From Azorinus chamasolen (taxonomy: Eukaryota > Mollusca > Bivalvia > Cardiida > Solecurtidae): a stretch of DNA of 64,000 bases. The number at the start of each line of letters is the position of its first letter. Position 1 is the first letter of the stretch. Under the pieces are notes generated by a model that did no database searches, was not told the DNA's origin, and saw only the letters and a program-made list of their open reading frames with translations. This document shows positions 12,801-24,800 of this stretch, piece by piece. The translations under genes and the position numbers were made by a program. The stretch lies in NCBI GenBank assembly GCA_963576725.1, contig OY755240.1, forward strand, positions 32,864,620-32,928,619, given 5' to 3'.

Positions 12801-15800
12801 TTTTCCATAGAAACATATTGAGAAAACTGAAAATCTTCTTCTCTGAAACTGGAAGGTTAATCTCAGCTTTCATATTTGGCACATAGCATCATGTTCAGGT
12901 CCCCTACAAGTATTTCTAAATTATTCCCCTGGGGCCAAAATTGGCCCGCCCCAGTGCCGGCTAGTTTTCTATAGAAACATATAGTGAAAACTTTGAAAGT
13001 CCTCTCCTCTGGTTGTCTGGTGAGCGCTTCAGGGCCATTCTGGTTTATATTTGCTGTGCATTTGCAGCATTTGCATTGTTATATGCATGCACTTGCTCAG
13101 ACTGGTACATAGTATAATAGTTTCCCCCATTTGTTTACATCATTCAGAGATGAACCGAGCATTTATAGTGTATTATATATAGAAGTCCGGGTTTCCCCCA
13201 CACCGGCTTATTTTGGAAAGTTTTTATCACAACACACTACTATAAATGAAATCACTTGCAATTAATTTTGGACAATATTTACTTCAAATGTTTTGAAATA
13301 CCCATTTGATCATTTGTATGTAGATAACTGGCAAGTGCATTTACAGGAAAACCACTACAGCAGTGGTGTTATATATAATGGTTTTACCTAAGCTAAAAGA
13401 GAAAAGGCAGACCTGTAAATAAGGTACCGGTATGATATAAGCAAACATAGACTAGTAGACCCTGATGAGGCAGCCCCTACAGGAGTGGCCTCATCTATGG
13501 TCTGTTCTGTTTGAAATGGTCAGAATTATGCATATGGAAGGAAGAAAGGGTTAAGTATTAAAAATTGTTGTACAACATTCATTTAAATTCTTATTCACAA
13601 ATAAATATTCATATTTGTTACCCTGTAATGTGATGGGTATTCATATTCACCGCCAGATGTATTTGTTACAGACTTAGTATATTGTTAGCTCGTCTGTTTC
13701 GAAGAAATCCCGAGCTATTGTTGTAACTCCGGTGTCCTCGTCGTCGTCGTCCGAAATCTTAACATTGACCATAACTTCTTCAATTTTTCATTTGCAACCT
13801 TCATTTTTATTATGCATGTTCATCTTGACAATGACGACAGACGAGCGTTGGCACCCGCTTGCGGTGCTCTTGTGTTTTTTTCCTTTAAATATACAATCTG
13901 AGTTTAAAGAATTTGGATCTTGGTGAGTTGGATTGTTGAGCATATTATCCAAAATTGTTGGCCAAGTAATCAGAAATTTTGTTTCAGCTTAACCCTTTCA
14001 CTCGTATAAACGCTTTATGAATAATTGACCAGTGTAATGTGTCAGGGGAATTTGAAATTATGTCAAAGGAAATTTTCTTTCCTCTGGTTTGTGGCAACCC
14101 CGAAAGTTTCCTTAGATTTAAAGAACTCTTCTTATCAAGAGCTATGATTTCAGTTTGTATATACAATGTATTGTTCTATTTGATAGGTTCTGAAAGCATT
14201 GGCATTATTAAGGCTAGGTCGGCATGATGACAGCTCGATCATCCTCCATGAAGTCCACGAGCAGCATCCCACAGACGAGGCTACATTGCAGGCCATGGGA
14301 ATCTGCTATAGGGAGATACACAAGTGTGAGTAGCCGACATGTGGCAGTGTGATGTGTGTTTGTGGTGCTAATAGGATACATGCTGCCATCTGCAGTCACC
14401 ATATGGGATAGGTGTAGTCAGTTTGGAAACAAAGTAGGGTATAGTGATCTAAATCAACATTACTAGGTGTAAATAACAAGTTTATTGAAAAAAACTTTGA
14501 TTAGCCATTTATTTCATAGACACATTTTCATGCTTTTGCAAGCATGTGTACACCCAGATCAGACGGCTCCTGCTGGAGATGAAATGAGGTAGATCTGATT
14601 CTAGTTTCTGTCACGATATAAAATTCCCTTGTACTTAATGCCATTATATAAAAAAAAACCAGTTAATTAATATTCATTATGTCTTCATTTCTTGCCTGAA
14701 TATTCATTATGTCCTCATTTCTTGCCTGAATATTCATTATGTCTTCATTTCTTGCCTGAATATTCATTATGTCCTCATTTCTTGCCTGAATATTCATTAT
14801 GTCTTCATTTCTTGCCTGAATATTCATGGACTAAAGGGTTAAAAAAGATAATTTTGATCAGACAATGATACACCTAAGTTATTTACATTTTGTCAACTGT
14901 TGCTTTATAATGGCATCATGAACAACAGAATTTTTTAACAATGGCAGAAATTGTAGAACCCGCTTTAAATTATTTCATAAGCGAACAGTAGACCCTGATC
15001 AGACGGCACCAACAAGATCCGTCTGATCTGGATCTTCTCTGTTTGTAAAGGCATGAAAAGACATGTCTCTATTAGGTAATAGGACTAAGGTTTAAAACAA
15101 ACACCAACCACAGAAGGAAGACCAAATCATCTGACCATGATCTTTTAATTATAACTGTTAGTCATTCAAAATCTTCTAGCAAATTACACCCTTTCATACT
15201 GAACGAAATCTATCATTAAACAATTATGGACCATTCCTTTTTGAGAATTCAACATTCACAGTGTTGAAGCGGAAAGGAGCAAACAACTTTATATTTGTAC
15301 TCCATGAATACACCTTTCTACACCTTTGCAAACAGTAGACCCAGATCAGACGGCTCCTATAGGAGGTGTCTGATCAAAGTCTGCTGTGTTCACAGGTGGG
15401 ATTATATAGATCTGATTCTACAGATTCTGTCATGGCCAAATATTCCTATGTTCATGTGCCATAATGAAAACTAATCTTATTAATATTCATGATGTCATTA
15501 TTTCTTGACATGAATATTCATGGAATAAAGGGTTAATGTGGTTATTGTTTGTTACTAGAAGTGGGTGTATAATCTGTATATGGCAGCATTTATTATTTGT
15601 AACTACATGTACTTTCTTTGAAGTGAAGTGTGCATAATTATTTTACAAAGAGTGTTACAATGAGGAATCAAGGTTCTGAAATCTATATAAAACAGTAAAA
15701 CTTGTCTACAGCGACCATCAAAAATAAGTCCTATTCTTGGTTTTTAAGACAAGATGGTAGCTTAATGCATGATGAAAGTTATGCGGAAAGCTCCTATGAG

Positions 15801-18800
15801 CTTTCTGCATTAATTTTTATACCCTCCTTTTGAAAAAATGGGGGTATATTGCTTTGCACATGTCGGTCGGTCGGTCGGTCGGTCGGTCGGTAGGTCGGTC
15901 GGTCGGTCTGTCGGTCGGTCGGTCGGTCGGTAGATCGATGGTTTCCGAACGATAACTAATAAACGACTTGGCCTAGAATCTTCAAACTTGCTGTGGTGGT
16001 TGGTCATGACAAGTAGATGACCCCTATTGTTTTTGAGGTCACTAGGTCAAAGGTCAAGGTCACCATGACCTAAAATGGTGAAATAGTTTCCGATCAATAA
16101 CTGCTCAAGGGTTTGGCTTGGGATCTTCAAACTTGCTGTGGTGGTTGGTCATGACCACTAGATGACCCCTATTGATTTTGAGGTCACTAGGTCAAAGGTC
16201 AAGGTCACCATGACCTTAAATGGTTAAATGGTTTCCGATCAATAACTGCTCAAGGGTTTAGCTTAGAATCTTCAAACTTGCTGTGGTAGTTGGTCATGAC
16301 CACTGGATGACCCCTATTGATTTAGAGGTCACTAGGTCAAAGGTCAGGGTCACCATGACCTTAACTTGTAAAATGGTTTCTGATCAATAACTGCTCAAGG
16401 GTTTGGCTTGGGATCTTCAAACTTGCTGTGGTGGTTGGTCATGACCACTAGATGACCCCTAGTGTTTTTTAGGTCACTAGGTCAAAGGTCAAGGTCACCA
16501 TGACCTTAAATGGTTAAATGGTTTCTGATCAATAACTGCTCAAGGGTTTGGCTTAGGATCTTCAAATTTGCTTAGGTGGTTGGTCATGACAACTAGATGA
16601 GTCCTATAGTTTTTTAGGTCACTAGGTCAAAGGTTAAGGTCACCATGACCTTAAAGGGTGAAATGGTTTGCGATCGATAACTGCTCAAGGGTTTGGCCTA
16701 GGATCTTCAAATTTGCTGTGGTGGTTGGTAATGACCACTAGATGACCCCTATTGCTTTTTAGGTCACTAGGTCAAAGGTCAAGGTCACCATGCTCTTAAC
16801 TGGTCAAATGGTTTCCGATCAATAACTGCTCAAGGGTTTGGCTTAGAATCTTCAAACTTGCTGTGGTAGTTGGTCATGACAACTGGATGGCCCCTATTGT
16901 ATTTGAGGTCACTAGGTCAAAGGTCAAGGTCACCATGACCTTAACTTGTAAAATGGTTTCTGATCAATAACTGCTCAAGGGTTTGGCTTAGGATCTTCAA
17001 ATTTGCTTAGGTGGTTGGTCATGACAACTAGATGAGCCCTATTGTTTTTTAGGTCAATAGGTCAAAGGTCAAGGTCACCATGACCTTAACTGGTGAAATG
17101 GTTTGCGATCAATAACTGCTCAAGGGTTTGGCTTAGGATCTTCAAACTTGCTGTGGTGGTTGGTCATGACCAGTAGATAACCCCTATTATTTTTGAGGTC
17201 AAAGGTCAAGGTCACCATGACCTTAACTGGTGAAATGGTTTGCGATTAATAACTGCTCAAGGGTTTGGCTTAGGATCTTCAAACTTGCTGTGGTGGTTGG
17301 TCATGACAACTAGATGACCCCTATTGATTTTGAGGTCACTAGGTTAAAGATCAAGGTCATCATGACCTTAACTGATGAAATGGTTTCCAATTAATAACTG
17401 CTCAATGGTTTGGTTCGGGATCTTCAAACTTGCTGTGGTAGTTGGTTGTGACCACTTGATGACCCCTAAAGTTGTTGAGGTCACTAGGTCAAAGGTCAAG
17501 GTCACCATGACCTTAATATGTGAAATGTTTTCAGATCAATAAATGATCAGTGGTTTGGCTTAGGATATTCAAAGTTGCTGTGGTGATTAGTCATGACCGC
17601 TAGATGAGCTCTATAGTTGAGGTCACTAGATCAAAGGTCAGGGGGTCTGGGGGGTATATATGTTTTACAAACATCTCTTGTTATTCATTATCTAGTGATT
17701 GGGAAAGGAATTTGACTTAAATATCTGTGTGACATCTTCCAATAAAGACAGTTTTAGAGAAAATTGACTCTATGTGACAATGGGCCATGTTCAGTTAGAC
17801 CTATGTGACACTGTAAATTTGATATGTTAAATGGTACATGGAGTCATTGGACCCTAGGTGTCCTGGTCACTGATTATATGGTCGCTATGGGCAGGTTCTA
17901 CTGTAGTTATTTCATGACTCCTTAGTTTTAGAAAGTTTTTCATCACACTTGTTTCATCCACCCAACTTATTGTAACATTCTGGCTGCTTTTATTTTATCA
18001 TTTCTCATGGCATTTCAATCTTGGCCTGCTTTCCTTTTTTGTAGCAATTTTCATTTTGCAGGTCATATTAGGTCACTATTGCAGTTGTGTTTTTCTTTCA
18101 GTTCATGCATGCTCTTACAGCAGTTATCTAACATATTTCAAATTTGCAAGTGATGCAGAACCCAGATTTTCAGCCTTTAGTGCACGTCTAATCAGGGTCT
18201 GCTGTCTTTGCAACTGTTGTATCTGACAAGTGACAAGCATTACAGACACAGAAACCATATTTCAATACAACAACTGATCTTGGTCTACACTGTTTGGAAA
18301 TTTCAAGCCATCCCTTTTCACATAACTAAAGACTAGAATAGTAGATAATGATGTATATTCAAATGCTCAAATCATCATTTCTCCATCCAACCCTATGTTG
18401 TTACCAATCTTAACCCATTACCTCATAGGCTATTTTTAGATCAATTCACTTTGAATAAATCTACCAAAAAGGAGCATTAACTAGAGAAAAGGAAAATAAT
18501 TGAATTTTGTAGTTTGAAACCATTGTGATAAATAGAGCATTTGCTCCTATTCTAAAGAGTGGCACCAACATATTTTTGTTGGAGAAATAAAGGTGATAGT
18601 CTTGAAAATGTTTAAATATATGCATCTTATCTGGGCCTCTGTGTAAGACATACATTTGTGTATATATATATATATATATATTTGTTTTTGCTTTAATTTG
18701 TCTGTCATTAGAATTTATGTAGAATTTTGCTTTTGCTTACAAGTTACATGAGATTAGGTCAGTCCACATATACAAAATGTAAGATTTGTAGGGTCTGCAC

Positions 18801-21800
18801 TTTTTCTTTGTGACTTGATATTTGGTTTGTTATAAAGTGAAACAAAATGAGATGAGATATCATCAGAGAGATAGAACCTATACCCTGACTAACATTGCTT
18901 TTAACAGATGACTCTTCACTGTCTTACAAGACTTGGAAATATGTTAAGGAGAACTTCAAGAGTTCTTGTAAGTACCCGACTTTATCTCTGTTACTAGTAT
19001 CTGTTATACAAATGTATCAAATTATACCCAACAAAGGGAACACAGTCTGGCCTTATTAGAATTCATAACTGATTGTAATTCTTTGTTAATCTTAGAAACT
19101 TTCATAAGCAAGCTGTATGCTGTTGTTCATAGATACCCCTCACTGCTGAGATTCGAATTATGGTCTGGGCATTTGGATTTTTCATGTGGGGGAAGCTTTC
19201 AGCTGTCTTGCAGTAGGTGGGTGGTTCTTCCTTGGTGTTCCTCTGTGCATGAAACAATGCAATTTGTTCGGTGTAGGCCTTTATCCAACTACTCTGACAT
19301 GAGTAATTCGCTTTATATCCAATCTTTTGTAATAGTTATTTCTTAACCCTTTACTTCATGAATAGTCATGTAAGAAATACTGACATCATGAATATAAGAT
19401 TAATTTTTATAAAGGCATATAAACTTTAGGAAGTTTTTACCGAGACATAAACTGTGGAATCAGATCTACATGTATATTATTCTATAAGCAAACAGAGCAG
19501 ACCCTGATCAGGATGCTTCTACTGGAACCAACTGATCTGGGTCTACTCTGTTTGCAAAACATTGAAAAGCGTATTTATGGAGTAAAGGGTTAATTTAGAC
19601 ACCTTGACAGAGGGATTTTCTATAGTTATTACTGGTAGGTGTATGATTATCTTCAATGTATACTTTTTCATCCTTTTCAAAGTGTAACATCTCTTTATAT
19701 TCACCTGTGCATGCTATAGGTAAACATGTTTTTTGAGCAATGCAATCAGCGTGTAGACCCAGATCTGTTACTTCTGTTACTTCATTTTCCCTGATAGAGA
19801 CACCCTTGCAACAGAGAAGATCCAGATCAGATGGCTCCTGTAAGAGCCATCTGATCTGGGTCTGCTCTGTTTGGTTATAGAATAATATAGATATGATTCT
19901 ACAAATTCTTTGTTCATATGCCAAAGAGTTTGAAACCATCAACAATTATTTAATTAGTATTCATTATTTCTTACATGAATAGGCATGAGGTAAAGGTTTA
20001 AAACATATTCATTTTCACATTGGAAACAGTTCGCAAAACTGGAGGACACTTTTTGTCACAAGGTAACCTGTAGTTACTAGTTTAACCCATTCTCTCCTAC
20101 TGACGCCTTTTTGTGCCTCTGTAAGACTCTTTATTTGAAACCATTGTGATAAATAGAGCATTTGCTATGTTTATCACAATGATTTTAAAACTATGCAATT
20201 CTAAAATTCTCCTTTTCTGTAGTTAATGCTCCTTTTTGGTAGATTAATTCAAAGAGGTTAGATCTAAAAATAGTCGAGCAGGGAATGAGTTAAGTTAAGG
20301 AAGACTCATTGTTTTCTTTCTTTCATACAGTATGTACATTCCCCAAATAAGCCGCTATTGCTGGCCCTTTATTTGATAGAAAGACTGAATATTCGTAGAT
20401 TTTACTGTTTATTTAATGGAATTTACTGCTTATTTCATGGAATTTACCTTTCCTGTTCATTTAATGGAAATTAGGTTCAATTCATGGAATTTACTGTGCA
20501 TTTCATAGAATTTACTGTTCCTGTTCATTTACTATTCATTCAATTGAATTTACTGTTCATTTCATGGAATTTACTGTTTATTTAATGGAACTGTTCATAT
20601 AATGGGATACTGCTGTTCATTTCATGGAATTTACTGTTCATTTCATGGAATTTACCTGTTCATTTAATGGAATTTACCTGTTCATTTCCACAGATGTTTG
20701 GCACGTGCTGGAACACCTCTCCCCCTGCCCACCCTACCTTCACCCCCAATCCCCTTCTACAAACCAAAAAAATAATAAAACACACTAAAACACACTTACA
20801 TGTGGTCCTATGATATATTTTGACCCTGAGGGGTGTTTGTCTGGTTGTTATGCTATGTTATGATGATTTGACCATATGTATGTGTGTTTTAGTGTCTTTA
20901 TTCATTTTTTGGTTTGTAGAGGGGGATGGATGTGTGTGTTGGGGGGGAGGGGGGTGTTAGCATGCCCCGAACACCTGTGTTCATTTCATGTAATTTTAAA
21001 TGCCAATTACTGTAATTAGGGCGCTGCATTGCAAATGCAGGAGCCCTATAGGAATCACATTTTCTGTCCGTCCATCAACAATTTTGATGTGACTTGATAA
21101 CTCAAACAGTATTTCACATATTGGTTTCATATTAAGGGCAAATGCTTAGTATCATCTGAAGAAGACGCCTATTATTTTTGGGTTGAATCAGATCACTATG
21201 TCCAGAGTAATCTGCCCTTGATTCATCAAAGCTGCCATCGACTGTCAACACTTTGATGTGACGCGATAGTATCAACAGAGAAAGACACCTGTAGTTTTTG
21301 GGTTGAATCAGATCACTATGTCAAGAGCTATCTGCCCTTGATTCATCCAAAATACCATCAACTGTTGTTAACACTTTTGATGTGATGTGATAACTCAAAC
21401 AGTACTTCACATATTGGTTCCATATTAAGTGCATATGCTAAGTACCATCAGAGAAAGATGCCTATAATTTTGGGGTTGAATCAGATCACCATGTCTAGAG
21501 TTATCTGCCCTTGATTTATCAAAAATCCCATATTCAAAAAAAGATCATCTGCAGGGCCCTCTCTGACTGGGTCAGTTTTCTAGTTACCCTATATATTTGA
21601 CCAGACACACATTGGCAAACAGTGCAGACCCAGATCTATCAGGAGCGGTTGATCAGGGTCTTCATTAAATGCTACTCCACTAGTTTCATATACAAGTATG
21701 AGAATGATGTCAGACTGACTTATTAATCTTTACAAGTGGTTGGGAGGGAGTTCTATTATCTACGGTAGATATACAGTAACTTACAATTTACAGATTCATT

Positions 21801-24800
21801 TCAAATGAAAATATTCATTTCAGAATTAATGACATCATGAGTACTTAGTAGCTGCATTTTTATAATGGTATACATGTATATACACAGGACTGTAACTGTT
21901 TGATATTGGTAGGAACTGGTAGATTTTATGGCATACTGTAATTGCACTCAGTCTTAGACCAACTGTTAAATCAATAGCAAACAACAGACCTAGATCAGAT
22001 GGTTCCTCTTGGAGCCATTTGATCTGAGTCTATGCTGTTTGAAAAGGTGTGAAATGCCTATCTGTCAGGTAAAGGTTTAATATTGCTTAGTGTTCATAGT
22101 CATCAGGCAAGAATGTTGATTGTGTTATAATCTGCAATATTGGATTTTTCAGTCTTCAGAAGTTGTTTTCACAGGAGATTTAATGCTAAACTGCAAATAT
22201 CATGTTCTTTCAACATTCTAGTACATACAACAAATTAAATTTTAAACCTGCTTCCCGCTATTGTGACTGACTCACACTTGCCAGCAGCATGGATCTAGAG
22301 GAGATGCTACGTAATTTGGCATATCATCAGGATCCAAACTGATTGACATTCGGTCAACAGTGCCTCAAAAGCTTGAGACCAGACCCAAATTTGGCAGACT
22401 TTATTTTTTTACAGCAGAATAAGGGTTGATAGTTTTGTTTAACCCTTTCCTCCATAAATACGCCTTTCTTCGCCTCTGTAAAAATAACCTGTTGAAACCA
22501 TTGTGATAAATAGAGCATTTGCTCCTGTAGGAGCAAATGCTCTATTTATCACAATGGTTTCAAACTACAAAATTCTAAACTTTTACTTTCTCTAGTAAAT
22601 ACTCCTTTTGGGTAGATTCATTCAAAGAGGTTGGATCTAAAAATAGCCTACGGAGGAAAGGGTTAACTTGTGAAGAGTCTGAAATGAAGTTACTTGGAGA
22701 AAAGGAGAGGCTGGTTATCAAGTGTGAAGTCCAGATGTCAGGGGTATTACTAGGGCCCTGCATTGAAAATGCAGGAGTCCTATAGAAATCATATTTTCTG
22801 TCTGTCCACCCATTGTCCATTTGTCTGTCTGTCTGTCCATCCATCCGTCAACAATTTTGATGTGCACTTCACATATTGGTTTCATATTAAGGGCATATGC
22901 TTAGTATCATCAGAGGAAGACACCTATAGTTTTTGGGTTGAATCAGATCACTTTGTCTAGAGTTTAGTTATCTACCCTTGATTCATAAAAAATGCCATCA
23001 ACTTTTGTCAACATTTTTGATGTGACGTGATAACTCAAACAGTACTTCACATATTTGGTTCATATCAAAGGCATATTCTTAGTATTATGAGAGGAAGACA
23101 CCTATAGTTTTGGGGTTGAATGAGTTCACCATGTCCAGAGTTATCTGCCCTTGAATTATAAAAAATGCCATATTCAACAAAATATCATCTGCAGGGCCCT
23201 CTCTGAGTCAGCTTTCTAGTTTTGTTACTATAATCCCTTTCCCAGTTGAATATTCATGTCAGAAATAATGACATCATGAATATTTATTACCTGAGCCTGA
23301 TTTCTATAAATGTCATATGTACACTTGAATATGGTAATGGTAGAAACTGGATAGAGTCAGATCTGTTATAATTTCATAAGCCAACAGAGCAGACCCTGAT
23401 CAGATTGCTCCTACAGAAACCATCTGATCTGGATCTACTCTGTTTGCAAAGGCTTGAAAAAAGTGTTTGTATGAAGGAAAGGGTTAATATGAAGGCAATT
23501 CCAGCAAAATATGTGGATAATTTTCACATTTTTTTCAGAGAGGTCCAATGTACAAATCCCAAAACGTAGGTGGGTCTAAGTGTTCCAATAGGAGGGTCAT
23601 TTTTAAACCCTTGTGTTTTAGTAACATTAGGATCACTTATGTCTTTTTTGTGTTCACAGTGGAGCTGATAGCTGACATGTACGAGAATGCACACAAGGCA
23701 AGACCTGACAACGAAGAGATCCTGACAGCCCTGTTCATGGCTTATGTACGCTTAGGGGACCACAAGAAACAACAGCAGACAGCCATGTTGTTACACAAGC
23801 TGAAGCCCCAGAAAAACCCTTACTATTTCTGGGCCATCATGAGCATTGTCATGCAGGTATGGTAGGCGATTTGTACTCGAAGGAGTGGTCACCACATCAT
23901 GACCTCCTTGTTAGTCTTTCTGTCTGTCCATCTGTATCTCTATTCAAATTGTGTTTACAAAATATTTTGATCTGTTAAATCTTTACTTCATGATTATTCA
24001 TATAAGAAATCAGTCATGAATATTAATAAGATTATTTTTTATAATTGCATAATATGAACATGGGATTTATTAGCCATGGCAGAAACTATAGAAATTTATC
24101 TAATTTTCTATATCATATCATAAGCAAACAGAGCAGACATTGATCATACAGCTCCTACAGGAGCCGTCTGATCTGTGTCTACTCTGTTTGCAAAGGCGTA
24201 TTTATAGAGTAAAGGGTTAACCTTTAAGAGTAAAGGGTTAGCATTAAGTAAGAAGATATGAAAATGGATATTGATTAGCTGATTTTTATGAATAAAATTT
24301 ATTACTATGGTTAAAACTGTAGAATCATATCTATATTATCTCATTTATAGCAAACGGGGCAGACCCTGATCGTATGGCTCCTTCCAGAGCTGTCTGGTCT
24401 GGGTCTACTCTATGTGCTTATACATGAAAAAGGATTCTCTATCATCTTAAGGTTATCTTTCGCCTTTTGACGCTGTAGGTATATTCATGGTCTTTAGTAC
24501 AAATAGTTTGGATTAAAGGCTGAGCCATCTCATCTGGATCCAAGTGCTTGACACAGTGTCACTGATTGTATTTTTAATTTTTTAAGAAAAATGGACTTGT
24601 AGAACTAAAGCAGACACCATGTTCTGCAAACAAGAGTTTCTGTGTGTATGGTTTAAGTGTATGATATGTATGTATGAGCACTCTTTGTTTGCTCTGAAAT
24701 GGTGCTTGTAGAATTGCTTTATGTTCAACATCCTTTGGCACTACGTGACCTTTTTAATGTTGCGGTACCAGTGCCGTAAATGATGTCGATGTCGACCAGT

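Larger units (their letters stand above)
15693..17903. mobile_element. pogo-like element split by a Helitron-like insertion
   Basis: The left end CAGTAAAACTTGTCTACAGC GACCATC pairs with the right end, which reads CAGTAGAACCTGCCCATAGC GACCATA on the opposite strand. The internal AAAGCTCC hairpin (15755-15817) is cut at its 3' side by the element 15818-17682. Confidence 0.75.

Noticed and set aside
14676..14826. CRISPR-like regular repeat spacing
   Set aside because: Units are directly adjacent with no unique spacers, and the genome is eukaryotic.
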